64,000 nt of DNA from assembly GCA_036927565.1 (NCBI GenBank), contig JAYESD010000007.1, positions 1,509,644-1,573,643 of the forward strand, read 5' to 3'. This DNA comes from Tuctoria greenei (Eukaryota; Streptophyta; Magnoliopsida; Poales; Poaceae). Below, one piece after another: positions 1 to 11,510 of the stretch. Below the pieces are notes generated by a model. It was not told the origin of the DNA. It did no database searches and was given only the letters and a program-made list of their open reading frames with translations. Position numbers and translations under genes: made by a program. Within the stretch, counting starts at the first letter, position 1. Each line of letters begins with the position of its first letter.

Positions 1-548
1 ATGGACCTCGGCATCCCCACCGTGTGGCGTGTCGACCCCGTGTTTGCCGCGGTGGGCGACTGCACCGCGCGCTCGGTGGCACGTGCCGGCTGGCGCTCGC
101 CATAGCCGCCGCGATGGAGGCCAACGAGGGCGGCAGCTGGACGGCCTGCGAACCGACACCGGAGGCGCTCCTGGAGTCCGCGGCGGACGTCGTGGCTCTC
201 GGTGGCCGCTACGGAGGAGCAGGTGTACCTCGCAGAGAGGACCACCGGGTGGGCGAGCTGGCTCGACCCTGCGAATCGGCGATGGGAACCTACCTGTGGT
301 CTCTGGCTGGACACCGCCGTCTCCAACAACAAGAAACCGCGGGAGCCGAGCAAACCGCGGGAGTGCTGGGCAGACAACAAACCGCGGGAGCCGAGCGAGC
401 AAAGGAGCCGAACGGGAGCGAGATGTGTGAAACACTACAAGAAACTGAGCCGAGCCGCGAGTTCGATCGAGAATCTGAAAGAGGTTTTCGATTCGTGCTG
501 GTGCGGATGCGGACGGCAGCCCTGCCGCAGAGAATTCGTTTACGATCA
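1..548. other. GC-rich stretch, possible host gene remnant
   Basis: This stretch is far richer in G+C than the DNA after it, and short open frames run on the + strand, but none is long or matches a family I recognise. A frame from base 1 stops after 34 codons, and the plausible reading then moves to another frame, which would fit a decayed exon. Positions 330-420 hold a short imperfect tandem repeat around CCGCGGGAGCCGAGC. No function is proposed. It could equally be the 3' part of something that begins before the window. Confidence 0.25.
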
Positions 549-956
549 AGACCTTCATGCATGATACGCGAGGGTCCGCGCCCACTGGATCGCTCCAGCC
601 GTCTGATTAATTATGGCGTACTACTGCTACTAGTACTTAGCAAAGAAATCAATAATTGTAAATAGTAGTATTAATTCTGGCATATATTAAATGACTGAGA
701 GGACTGGTGATACTAGTACACGCATAATCTTAGCAGCCATGGCATTAATTTTTTTTATAAATCTTGTATTTTTTTTAAAATAAATAAATAAATAAATAGG
801 TGGGATTCGATCAGATCCTGCAGCCAAAGTAATCGGCTATTCGGTGGAATTCTGGCATATAGTAAACGAGTGAGAGGCCTGGTGATACTACATGCACAAT
901 GTTTAGCAGCAATAGCATTAAATTTTTTATAAATCTTGTATTTAAAAATAAATAAG

Positions 957-1038
957 TCCTCCCTCAAGATCTTTTTATTTATCACCAGTTAGTTAAAAAA
1001 TGAACTAGTTGGTGACAAATAAAAAAATCCGAAAGGAT
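957..1038. mobile_element. Stowaway-type MITE
   Basis: This is a short element of about 80 bp with inverted ends (CCTCCCTCAAGATC... against the complement of ...ATCCGAAAGGATTA) and an A/T-rich centre able to fold on itself. It interrupts the 'aaataaat...cagagggattcg' stretch that is continuous in the paralogous copy near 27140-27170, so copy B supplies the empty site. A relative lies at 28601-28679. The exact ends are uncertain by a few bases. Confidence 0.65.
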
Positions 1039-1182
1039 TAAATCGGAGGGATTCGATCAAACCCTGCCAAAGTATATCAGCTGATCGGTTCTACATAAAC
1101 GACTGATGGAGACCGTGTATAGTAGTGGGACAGAATCAGAAACGACTAGTAGCAGATTCAGCTGTGCAGTAACAATAATATA

Positions 1183-1278
1183 ATGGCGAGCTCCAGCCTG
1201 GTCCAAGGATGACGACTCTGGCTTGTCCTCCTAGTCATCAGCTCCACCGTCGTCCCTGCACAACTGATAATGGGTATA
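1183..1278 (+). pseudogene. Broken exon 1 of small secreted cysteine-rich peptide gene (copy A)
   Basis: Exon 1 runs from the ATG at 1183 to 1273 and is clearly paralogous to the intact exon at 27298-27388, with the same signal-peptide code and the same splice donor. It is dead for three visible reasons. An extra TGA codon follows codon 9 (an inserted triplet relative to copy B). The upstream TATA box reads tacataaa instead of tatataaa. A copia element is inserted five bases into the intron (1279). The element's target duplication, gtata here and gtatg at 11511, copies the donor itself. No exon 2 for this copy is visible anywhere in the window. Confidence 0.8.
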
Positions 1279-3008
1279 TGTAGAATTGAAGAGTACGTGA
1301 AAAGCTACTAAAGGGGTGAATTGTAGATTACTTTTTTTTGAGCGGAAGCAACAAAAATCTCTCGGCAAAAAATATATCTGTTAAAGAAATCATGTGTGCG
1401 ATTAATTTAAACAAGATCAATTGTGACAAAACTAGTATATATTGTGGAGAATCAAGTCTCGAAGACGTCACAACAAGAATTATGAAATTCCGCCGAGAAT
1501 TACTCAAGTTACGATCGAAAGATTGAACAAAAGCCAATTTGTTCTACGCGAGAAAAATCATATCTACAACACTGCAAAGAAACTCGTGTAGATCAGAAAC
1601 TACAAATCCAATGATCGTGAAATTTTCACAGATGATAGATAATCAAGTTGTGAAGACAACAAAAAAGTATAACCTCAATTGGATCTGTAAAACTGGAGTT
1701 ACGATAAAACCATCGAAGCAAGTTAGTGATGTACAGAACTCGACGAGAAAAACTTGTTTGAAACAAGTCGGACGAACAAGGAACAAAAGTTCCTTTAAAA
1801 CTACGATATTTATTTAATAGAAGACAAGAAGAACAACCCAAAATCCATACATCAAGAGCTCTGGCTTCCTTAGCTTATATAACTAGCCATGATGCCAACC
1901 CAAACCAAACTAGGACTCGTATCCTACTCAGTTTCCACCGAAACTTTCCATAACTGCTCAAGACTCTTCTATACGTAAATAGAAGAAATCCTAAGACTTC
2001 CAAACACTTTAGGAACGTCCTAAACATTCCTAAAACAACTCAACTTCGTGACCCACATGAAATCTTATCATAACTAACTCATGTCTTTCTATATTTGAGT
2101 CAAATACGACTAAATTGCAGCCTGAGTCCATAACCTAGTCGACCTGACCAATTCTTTATGTCCTCTTTTCTTCATCATGCCTTGTAACCATGCAGCCACG
2201 TCCATGCACTCCATGCACACGTGCAAACACCTTCCAATGACGTTCACGATACCTTCATATGCATTGTTCTTAATTGAACCATGTTGCACGACCTCCCGAT
2301 CAACTCAACCACAATTACTCCCGAACTTGGTTGTTGAACCTCATCTTTTCCCTAAGACTAGTTCAATGGATCCCGTCACCAGCCATGTCTTGAACTCAAG
2401 CAACAACTGCACATGAATAAACAACCGATACTTCCGAGCACAAGTCAAGTCCTCGACTTGACTCACGTTAGTTCCGAAAACACAACACCTTACATGAGCA
2501 CCTCGACATGTTGCAAACCATTGCAAAAACATTAACCACCATGATCAGCCAAAACACATCAAAAACATAGTAAAAGAATACTAAGTAAACTTTCCATAAG
2601 TGCAAAGCAAGTTCACAAGTTAAAGGCAGAATCATTGCAATCTAGCACCGGACCTTGCGAAAACTAATTGGATCTTGAACCGGAGCTTACCAAAGCTAGC
2701 AGGACCTAGTGTCGGAGCTAACCAAAGCTAGCTAGACCTAGCGCCAGAACTTATCAAAGCTAGTCGAACCTAGCCACAGCAAGTTGGACCTAACCAAAAT
2801 AAGTCGGACCTAGACAAAGAAGTCAAATCTAGCCAAAGCAAGTCGGACCTAACGCCGGACCTTGCAGGAGCTACCCAAAACAAGTCGAACGTATTGTCGA
2901 ACCTTGCAAGAGCTCGGTCCTAGAGTCGGACCTTGTTAAAAGAGTGTTTTGGCAGTATTCAAAACTATATCATCATAGCCAATGTATTCAACATACATTG
3001 ATCTCACA
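1279..3008 (-). repeat. 3' LTR of the copia element
   Basis: This LTR is about 1.73 kb, starts TGTAGAATTG and ends GATCTCACA on the + strand, and matches 9770-11510 throughout with many substitutions. Its U3 end (2640-2940) holds an imperfect array of roughly 20-bp units around 'aagtcggacctagccaaagc', also present in the other LTR. A TATA-like box on the minus strand (complement of cttatataa) lies near 1873-1881. Confidence 0.9.
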
Positions 3009-4019
3009 GTCTCTCCCTTGATGAATGCATTGTCAACACCACTTAAAATCCGAACATTGGCTTATTCACATGAAAAGTTTTGAAAACAATTTTCTCCCTG
3101 AAATATTTCTTCCCCTTTGCAAATTAGAAATAAAATGAGAGAAAAGAAAAAATCTCTCCCTCAGAAGAATCGTACCAAAACACGTGTGAAAATGTGCAAT
3201 GTATGATCAATTTCTCTCCCTTCGACAATGTATTCAACAAGGTTCAAAAGAGAAATTTTAATTTTGTTATGAGCATATTATATACATATAAAACAAAGCT
3301 CACCCAAATCATACTATCAAGTAATTTACACTATCACATCAATGAAATACATAAAGTAGTGTAAGCCATGCTGGAGATTAAATGTAATTTTCAATTTAAG
3401 CAAGTCATGATCTCACAAACTTAACTATTTCAAAACATGAAAGCATGAAACTTGATGGATGCTGCATTTTTCATTTTCCAATATTATTAAAGCACAAATT
3501 CTGATCATATAACATTTGCAAGAGATTATATGCCGCATCTGCCTTATTCTAACCAACCAAGCCAAGCATATGTCATTTGATAATCAGAAGCTTAAGAACA
3601 TGGTCTTAGTCATACACAACTTCTTCCAAGTTCATATCTAAGTGCAATGATAAGCCATCTCAAAAGAAGAAGTGCGATGCATGCATATTCTCATGATCTT
3701 TTCTCAATTTTTCATTTGAACATAAAAACTCAACATGTGAGTTGATTACTTGATTAATTATTCATTATTAAAAGCACTTGTGAGCATGCAACAAGTTCAA
3801 AACAGCAAGAAAGTTTGATAATGACCAGATTTAGTGTAAATAATTATTCTAATTACTAGTCATGACAAAAACTACAAAATATATAATATGAGTAACGTAG
3901 TAAGAACTTTCAGCATGCAAAAGGAATCACAAGGTCATATATGTATGAAATACTATGCTCATATTATTTTAAATTCAGATTCACACATAGACTTCTAGAG
4001 TTTCAACCCCCCCTAAATT

Positions 4020-4483
4020 TAAGCTATGAGGATGCATAACCCCTATTTCACTACGAATGAAACAAAAACGAGTGAAATCCTTTGTAAAAATATCAGCCAA
4101 TTGTTGTTCAGTATCTACGTGGTGGAGCACAATGTTTCCTTTTTCAACAGTATCACGAGAAAGTCATACCTAATATCAATGTACTTTGTTCTCGAATGTT
4201 GCACGGAGTTTTTAGCAATGCAAATAGCACTAGTGTTATCACAAAACAGTGGAACACTATCTAGATCAACTCCATAGTACTTAAGTGTTTGAACAATCCA
4301 AAGAATTTTTGAACAAGTGTTAGTCGCAGCTACATATTCAAATTCGACCGTGGATTGTGCAAATGAATTTTGTTTTCTAGAAGACCAAGCAACAAGTGAA
4401 TTACCAAGAAAATGACAAGTACCCGAAGTACTTTTCCTATCAATCCTACAAGCCCCAAAATCAGCATCCAAAAAAGCTTTCAA
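4020..4483 (-). pseudogene. Copia RNase H remnant
   Basis: This is the 3' end of the copia polyprotein. Visible signatures include ADFGACRIDRKSTSG, SSRKQNSFAQSTVEFEYVA and CDNTSAICIAKN, with an ADIFTK-type tail read in a second frame near 4080. A frameshift separates the tail. RNase H would degrade the RNA of the RNA:DNA hybrid during reverse transcription. The bases from here to the purine tract (3018-4019) are A/T-rich 3' untranslated sequence in which I see no gene. Confidence 0.85.
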
Positions 4484-4594
4484 AGTAACAGTTGAGGAAG
4501 AAGGAAGAGAAATGCCAAATTCTTGAGTTCCATGTAAGTACCTGAGAATTCTTTTGATAGCTTGATGATGTGAAGCACGTGGAGAAGCTTGAAA

Positions 4595-5022
4595 TTATGC
4601 ACAAAGACATATACTGAATTGTATGTCAGGTCTTGATGCCGTAAGGTACAAAAGTGATCCAATCATGCTTCCGTATTCCTTTTGATCCACGGGTTCACCA
4701 TCTTCATCAAGTTCAAGTGTTGTTGTTGTTCCTATTGGTGTCTGAAGAGGCTTGCTTTTGTCCATGTTGAAGCGCCTTAGGAGGTACTTTGTATACTTCG
4801 TTTGATGCACAAAAGTATCCTCCTTGGTTTGCTTAATTTGCAGCCCCAAAAAGTACGTGAGTTCTCCCATCATACTCATCTCAAATTCCGAACTCATCAT
4901 AGCTGAAAACTTGGACACAAGATCATGAGAAGCATAACCAAAGATAATATCATCCACATACACTTGAACAAATAATGAGTCATTGCCATGCTTAAGCACA
5001 AAAAGAGTTTTATCAACCTTGT
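4595..5022 (-). pseudogene. Copia reverse transcriptase, distal part
   Basis: The minus strand reads KVDKTLFVLKHGNDSLFVQV followed by the catalytic motif YVDDIIFG (about 4930-4955). Then come the GELTYFLGLQI and KYLLRRFNMDKSKPLQTPI motifs and the SRPDIQFSI stretch typical of copia polymerases. It continues directly from 5901-6371 once the solo LTR is removed. A frameshift separates it from the RNase H piece. It would have copied element RNA into DNA but is now broken. Confidence 0.87.
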
Positions 5023-5900
5023 TGTCGGTACTCTGCGTACCGTATACCCCTTGGGACTACAAGAAGACCAAAGGAACTTCACCTGTCTGAGTTGAAGACC
5101 TTTGAAGGCCCCATGTGTCATACGGGACCGGACCCACCTCCCTTCTATGGTTAGTCCCCGGTGCTGCCACGTGTATACTACAACCGGAGCTACGTCCCAC
5201 ACATGGGAAAGCTCCGGGCTAAACACATGCGCGACATCCCCGAATCTAACCCCCGACAGAGGGAAGCTCCAGTACCGACACGTGTACAACTGCACCGGAC
5301 CTACCCATCCCAGACGATAAGCTCCAGATCTGCCACGTGTCCAACCGTCAGACCTTCAGCCTCAACAATCAGACTGGTGTATCTCCAACGGCTCGGACCT
5401 ACGAGGGACAATCAAAGACTTAAAGACCCAATTAAGTGTCATTAATACCACATTAGTGACACACGATCAGATGACCCTTAATTCCAGTAACGGCACTGTC
5501 AAGACCCGTTACCACACTATTAAGGGTAATTAACCTCATTAATTGTGTATTAAGCATCAGTAACTGTCAGGGCCACATGTCGGGCCAGGCTAGTGATGTA
5601 ACGACCAGTCCTTGTGCTATAAAAGGACTGGTCGAGCGATAAACAGGGGCCCCTGAAAGCTCTCGACTCTTAGACACTCTCATACTTGGCTCTGACACAC
5701 GCTCACAAGTGCTCAAACGCTCAATACAACAACTACACACCCCATGGAGTAGGGTATTACACTCAGGCAGCCCGAACCACATAAATCCTTGTGTCTACTT
5801 GCCATCGTGTTCTGAATATCCGCGCGCTCAATACCGAACTACAAACTCCGCGGGCTACCAACAGTAGTACCGGGAGAATTGCCGGAACAACACTCCGACA
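5023..5900 (+). mobile_element. Solo LTR of the RIRE2/Grande-like gypsy family
   Basis: An 878-bp LTR starts TGTCGGTAC and ends CACTCCGACA. It is inserted in the copia polymerase gene, with flanking 5-mers CTTGT (5018-5022) and CTTGC (5901-5905) that differ by one base. No internal sequence is present, as expected after recombination between the two LTRs of a full insertion. It is the same LTR type as 40754-41635 and 53038-53919. It contains CACGTG-bearing repeats (near 5167, 5278 and 5336) and the TATA hairpin described at 5602-5634. Confidence 0.92.
5602..5634 (+). promoter_or_regulatory. LTR TATA box inside a perfect 12-bp-stem hairpin
   Basis: The arms CGACCAGTCCTT and AAGGACTGGTCG are exact complements and enclose nine bases, with the TATA box (ctataaaag) overlapping the loop and right arm. 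The counterpart in the LTRs of the element at 13239-22007 has a different stem sequence but the same pairing and the same 33-bp total length. That points to structure rather than sequence being kept. Confidence 0.7.
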
Positions 5901-6371
5901 CTTGCCCATGGTAAACCCCTTTTCAAGTAAGAATGTTTTTAACCTATCATACCATGCTCTAGGGGCTTGTTTGAGACCGTACAAGACTTTGGACAGTTTG
6001 TAAACATGATTAGGAAAAATTTAATTTTCAAAACTCGATGGTTGCTTGACATAAACCTCCTCATCTATGTAGCTATTAAGAAAAACACTTTTACCATCCA
6101 TTTGATATAACTTACCTTTAGATTCAGCAAAAGCTAACAAAATTCTTATGGCTTCTAATCTAGCAACAGGAGCAAAAGTTTCATGAAAATCTTGATCTTC
6201 AATTTGTGTGAAACCTTGAGCAACCAACCTAGCCTTATTCCTAACCACAACACCATCCTCACTTTGTTTATTTTTAAACACCCATTTAGTTCCAATTAAA
6301 GTGTGATCTTGAGGTGGAGGTACAAGTTCCCAAACATTATTTCTTTCAAAATTTTCTAACTCTTCTTGCAT
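5901..6371 (-). pseudogene. Copia reverse transcriptase, proximal part
   Basis: On the minus strand the reading passes through FERNNVWELVPPPQDHTLIG, KWVFKNKQ, NKARLVAQGFTQ, FAPVARLEAIR and LYQMDGKSVFLN, which is the standard copia reverse transcriptase N-terminus with D changed to G in 'QMDVK'. After a break it resumes as MYGLKQAPRAWYDRLKTFLL (5905-5984). It then joins 4595-5022 across the solo LTR. The coding frame is interrupted near 6000-6020. Confidence 0.85.
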
Positions 6372-6412
6372 GGCAATAATCCAAGATTCAATAGTGAGTG
6401 CGTGTGATATAT

Positions 6413-7319
6413 CTATGGGTTCAAAAAAAGCAACAAAAGCAGAATAAGCGTGAGAGTTTGGATTGCAAAACTAGGACCGTGTGACTCATTCGTGCAAGCT
6501 CCCAATGATTTATTGTGGAGGATGACTTTTGAGGATTCAGAGAGGAGTAGAAACTTCACAAGCTCCTTATTCTTCATGTTCATCATAGATCGAAGAACTT
6601 GTGGCTTGAGGACGATCTGTACCAACTGCAGTAGTTGTTGGTGCTGGTTGTGGTGCAAAATCAGCAGTGTGATCAACATCATTTGCTTCTGAACGTGCAG
6701 CAACACCACTTCTTCGATGAAAATACTCTCCCCCTGTGGATATGGATTTGGACCATTTAGCTCCGAAGGATCGAACACGTAAAGGTCCTACGGTGTCAAG
6801 GTGTAAAAAGTGACCCGATTCAGTTGTCATGGTCATTCTGAGAGGAGCATGTGAACCTGCAACCATCTTAGCATTTCTACAAGAAGAGCATACAATTTCT
6901 TTGTCTCCTTTAAGCTTAGACAACCCATGTATATGATCAGGAGCACTAACACGCGTTAGATGATGAAAGCCTACGTAACCAAGTCTACGATGCCAAAAAT
7001 ATAAGTCCTTTGAATCATTAGCAACTAGACACCTATGCTTAGAGGATGACATATTAAAATCAGCTTTAAAAACTCTTCCAAACCGGGACATGTTAAAAAT
7101 AAGCTCACTGTTTGAATCTACAACCTTGCAGCAATTTTTTGTGAAGACAATATCCAGATTTTCATCTAGTAATTGTAAAACAGAAAGTAAGTTGTATTTC
7201 AAATTTTTAACAAGTGCCACACCCTTCAAAGTGTAGTGATCATTTACTTTAACCGAACCCTTAGTAATTATAGGAATTGAAGAATTATCAGCAAAAGTAA
7301 TATTCGCTATACGTGACAC

Positions 7320-7364
<45 letters not shown>

Positions 7365-7373
7365 GAGAACCAA
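6413..7373 (-). pseudogene. Copia protease/gag-pre-integrase and truncated integrase
   Basis: The frame holds ANITFADNSSIPI and LVKNLKYNLLSVLQL (end of the protease region), then FWHRRLGYVGFHHL and VCSSCRNAKMVAGSHAPL (gag-pre-integrase, zinc-binding H and C residues). It reaches the integrase start HLDTVGPLRVRS. The catalytic core that should follow is missing, and the reading jumps to an unrelated-looking serine/proline linker (about 6570-6720). Without the core this copy could not integrate. A (GA)n tract occupies the start of the frame. Confidence 0.8.
7321..7360. repeat. (GA)n microsatellite
   Basis: About 19 GA dinucleotides lie inside the copia pol region. On the minus strand they read as a run of Leu-Ser codons, so they probably expanded after the element lost function. 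Confidence 0.9.
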
Positions 7374-7521
7374 TCTTTATTACCAGTCATGTGGCGTGAG
7401 CAACCTGAATCCAGAATCCAAATATTCACCTTCCTCAAATGTGTAACCTACATATAAGCATAATTCGTCGATGACTCAATACTGGAGTTACTCAAAAGGT
7501 ATTTAGGAATCCAGTACTGAG

Positions 7522-9709
7522 TCACACAATGTGCGGCAGGAAAAACATGTGAAAGTTGACACAAACAGCAGGTTTATGAGCCAAAGTTTGAAGATTTTTG
7601 TACCTAACTACTGACTTACGAGGTGTTACATATGTAGCATGAAAAATAGTAGGTTTGGGAGCAAACTTTGCATGTTTTTGACTCATAACGGCAGGTTGCA
7701 TGTTCTTGATATTTGGTTTATCATGTGCAACAAATGTTGCATGAGAGTTATAAGATCTAGCTTGCATTCTTTCCTTTTTATGTTGTTTAGCTAGTCTATA
7801 ACAAAAATCTATGACATGACCATCTCTACCACAGTGGGTACAATGAAATTTAAATTTGTGTTCATGTCTAGATGAGCAATCAACATGTTTATTAGAAGTT
7901 GAATGAGACAGCAATCCCGTAGATTTGAAAACCACTTTTTTGTTTAGGAACTATTTTAATCAAACCACTTCCTAATGACTTTACAATTTTAGGTGAATGT
8001 GCCTTAGCATGAGCATGGGAATCAAAACCTAAACCAGTTTCATCATTGCAGGATTTAGATGAATTCAAAAGCAAGTTTAGATTTTTGTTCCCAATACAAA
8101 ACTGTTCTAGTGTCCTATTCATGTCATCAAGTTTCTTAGACAATTCTAGGCAATTTACACATGAAGTTTTTCCTTTTAGTTTGCAGTTGGAACAATATTT
8201 AACTTCATGAGCACATAAAGCATTATTCAAAAATAGAAATTTCATCCATAGCATCATGTAGTTTCTTCTCAAGATCATCACAAGTAGAACAATGCAAATC
8301 AATTGTAGAATAGCTAGCATCTTTCAAGTTTTTATCATTAAGTGCAGCAAGCTCTTCGTTCTTTTTAATTTCTAACTCAAGTTTATTAAGTGTAGAGGTG
8401 TGTGCACTTCTTAAAGAGGACAATTGTTCATATATTAAATCACATAAGGAACAAGAATCATCACTAGAAATCAAAGATTTCAAATGATTAATTTCAGATT
8501 CTAGTGACTAAATTTTAACAACATTATCCTTAAGCTTTTTGTCATTTTTCTTAACTATAATAGTGGTACTAGAAATAACATCACATATTTCTTCGCAAGT
8601 AGGACATACCTCTTCATTGTCGTTGTTGTGTTCTGCATCCTCCATACTTGATCTTGACTTGCCTGCCATGAAGCACAAGTTTGCCAAATCATCTTCATCT
8701 TCGTCACTTCCGATGTCCACATCGCTCAAGCCAAGTTCTCGAAGTGTGGAGATAAAACTATTCACCAATTGGTGTCCTATAAAACTCTTCTTTTTCTTAT
8801 TGTTGTTTGCATAGGAGTGTTTCATCCTTGTTTTCTTTTCGTCACGGGAAGTATTACCTGAAATGTTTGGGCAATCCATGCGAAAATATCTTGTATTACC
8901 ACATTCGAAGCATCGTTGAAGTCCGACACTTCCTCTCCTTCTAGTTCTCACATTTTGCAATGCTTTTAAGAACCGAGTAGAGAAGAGTGCAAGTTCTTCC
9001 TCTAGAAACTCTCTAATCTGTTCAAGGGTTAGAGAGGATAACAAAACAAGTGTTCCACAAGATGAAGATTGCTCGGAGCTAGGTACGTCACGTTGAGAAA
9101 TAAATGCAAGAGGCTTGTTGGGGTTCTTATGTGAGATTATGTCAATTTCATGAATTTTCAATTTAGAATATAGAACATCTAAAGTAACTTTACTCATGAC
9201 AATAGATTCATGAATATATGTGACTTTTATCTCCCAAATTGACATGTATAATGCACTTAGTAATTGCCTAGTATTTTCAGCATATGAAAAATTAACATTG
9301 ACGCTATGCAAGTTGCTAAAAATTTTATTAAAGCGAGCAAAGAGGTCGTCGATGGACTCACCTGGTTGGCACATGTACTCCTTTTTAAACACGTCTCCTT
9401 GATCGTGTTGGATCCTTCGTGGTAATCATATAGAGCTTTCCAAACATCGTACGTAGATCGGAGGTGAGCAACATGGCTGAAGTTGCTTTGAGTTAGTCCT
9501 TGTATGATCAAGTTCCAAGCCTTGTTGTTGTTGTTGACACCTCTCATATTTGTAGCCATAACTTGATCATTTGACGACACTTTGTATGTCTTGTACACCT
9601 TTTGCCATATTGCATAGCCTTGTGCCTGGATGAAAGCCTCCATGTGTGCCTTCCAAACCTGAAAATATATACCATTAAACACGCAAGGTTTGGCGGAGTA
9701 TTTCTCCAT
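7522..9709 (-). pseudogene. Copia gag polyprotein, broken into several frames
   Basis: It starts at MEKYSAKPCVFNG (9709) with the UBN2-type gag core (FQVWKAHMEAFIQ, LRSTYDVWKALYDYHEGS). After a frameshift it continues in the segment 8508-9392, which has a damaged zinc knuckle RCFECGNTRYFRMDC (the His is now Tyr). Further fragments at 8223-8483 and 7892-8320 look coiled-coil rich. A second knuckle, HCTHCGRDGHVIDFC, lies near 7790-7850. Gag would form the particle that packages element RNA. Multiple stops show it is not expressed as one protein. Confidence 0.82.
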
Positions 9710-9769
9710 GATGATTATTCAAAACACGTGTAAATCTAAAGATTAAAGCACTGTGGCTCTGATACCAAT

Positions 9770-11510
9770 TGTAGGATCGAAGATCACGTGAAAATCTACC
9801 AGTGGGGGGGGGGGGTAAATTGTATATTACAACTTTTTTAGCGGAAACAACAAAAACCCCTTGACAAAAAATTGATCTGTTAAAGAAATCATGTGTGCGA
9901 CTAATCTAAACGTGATAAAATGTAAAAAAATCAGTATATATTGTGGAGAATCAAGTCTCAAAGACATCACAACAAGAATCACGAAAATCCATCGAGAAAA
10001 ACTCAAGTTACGATCGAAAGATCGACAAAAGTCAATCTGTTCTACCCGATGAAAAATCAGATCTACAATACTGCAAAGAAACTCGTGTAGATCAGAAACC
10101 ACAAATCCAATGATTGTGAAATTTTCATAGATAATAGATAATCGAGTTTTGAAGAAAACCCAAAAAGAATCATGTCAATTAGGTCTGCAAAACTGGAGTT
10201 ACGATAAAACCATCAAAGCAAGGTAGTGTTGTACAGAAGCTCGATGAGAAAAACTTGTCTGAAACAAGCCGGACGAACAAGGCACAAAAGTTCCTTTAAA
10301 CTACACTATTTATTCAATAGAACACAATAGGAACATCACAAAATCTATACATCATGAGCTCTGGCCTCCCTTGCTTATATAACCATCCATGAAGCCAACT
10401 CAAACCAAACTAGGGCTCGTATCCTCAGTTTCCACTAAAACTTTCCATATCTGCTCAAGACTCTTCTATACATAGATAGAAGCAATATTAAGACTTCCAA
10501 ACACCTTAGGAACGTCCTAAACATTTCTAAAACAACTCAAATTCATGAACCACACGAAATCCTATCATAACTAACTCAAAATTTCCATATTTAAGTCAAA
10601 CATGACTTAGCCGCAACTTGAGTCCATAACCTAGTCGGCTGAACCTTTCTGACCAATTATTTACATCCACTTTTCTTCATCACGCCTTGTAACCATGCAG
10701 CCACGTCCATGCACTCCATGCACACATGCAAACACCTTTCAACAACGTTCACGATACCTTCATATGCATTATTCTTGATTCAACCATGCTGCGCAACCTC
10801 CCGATCAACTCAACCACAATTCCTCCCGAACTTGGTTGTTGAACCTCATCTTCTCCCTAAGATTAGTTCAATGTATCCCGTCACCAGCCATGTCTTGAAC
10901 TCAAGCAACACCTGCACATGAATAAACAACCAATACTTCCAAGCACAAGTCCTCGACTTGACTCACGTTAGTTCCGAAACCACAACACCTTACGTGAGCA
11001 CCTCACATGAGCATGTTGCAAACCATAACATAAACATTAACCACCATGATAAGCCAAAACGCATCAAAAACATAGTAAGAGAATACTAAGCAAAATTTCC
11101 ATAAGTGTAAAGCAAGTTCGAAACATTGCAAGTTAAAAGTAGAACCATTGCAATCTAGCACCAGACCTTGACAAAGCTAACCGAAACTTACCAAAGCTAG
11201 CAGGACCTAGCGTCGGAGCTAACCAAAGCTAGTCGGACCTAGCGCCAGAGCTTATCAAAGATAGTCGGACCTAGCCACAGCAAGTCAGACCTAACCAAAA
11301 TATGTCAAACCTAGACAAAGAAGTCAGACCTAGCCAAAGCAAGTCGAACCTAACGTCGGACCTTGCAGGAGCTACTCAAAACAAGCCAGACCTATCTTCA
11401 AACCTTGCAGGAGCTCAGACCTAGAGTTGGACCTTGTTAAAAGAGTGTTTTGGCAATATTCAAAACTTTTATCATCATAGCCAATGTATTCAGCACACAT
11501 TGATCTCACA
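9770..11510 (-). repeat. 5' LTR of the copia element
   Basis: This LTR starts TGTAGGATCG directly after the primer site and ends GATCTCACA. A poly-G run lies at about 9806-9815. The minus-strand TATA box (complement of cttatataa) is at 10373-10381. The U3 array of 'gtcggacctag...aaagc' units lies at about 11160-11430. The flank at 11511 resumes the intron of peptide-gene copy A (gtatggtttt...catgatgtca). Confidence 0.9.

Larger units (their letters stand above)
549..1278 (+). repeat. Segmental duplication, copy A (5' flank and exon 1 of a peptide gene)
   Basis: From 549 (agaccttcatgcatgatac) this DNA matches the segment starting at 24372, through the promoter and first exon of the small cysteine-rich peptide gene, up to the splice donor. 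The differences are informative. Copy A has an extra miniature element at about 957-1038 and an internal partial duplication of the 'ctggcatat...agcagcaatagcatta' stretch (about 680-760 and 850-930). Copy B has a 2.56-kb mariner-like insertion that copy A lacks. Copy A is then cut by a copia element at 1279. A short continuation of its intron reappears at 11511-11533. Confidence 0.85.
1279..11510 (-). mobile_element. Ty1/copia LTR retrotransposon, old and degenerate (minus strand)
   Basis: The element is bounded by long LTRs (1279-3008 and 9770-11510), each starting TG and ending CA. The target duplications are GTATA (1274-1278) and GTATG (11511-11515), one base apart. On the minus strand the order is 5' LTR, primer site TGGTATCAGAGCC (complement at about 9755-9767, initiator-Met type), gag, zinc knuckles, gag-pre-integrase, truncated integrase, reverse transcriptase, RNase H, purine tract (complement of tctctccc at 3010-3017) and 3' LTR. 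The integrase core is deleted, the frames are broken in many places, and a gypsy solo LTR sits in the polymerase. The LTRs have diverged visibly, so this is an old insertion. Confidence 0.93.

Noticed and set aside
9806..9815. Poly-G run in the copia LTR, and poly-C run at 13455-13474, as possible quadruplex structures
   Set aside because: Both are variable homopolymers. The matching LTRs lack them or have shorter runs, so length change by slippage is the simpler explanation.
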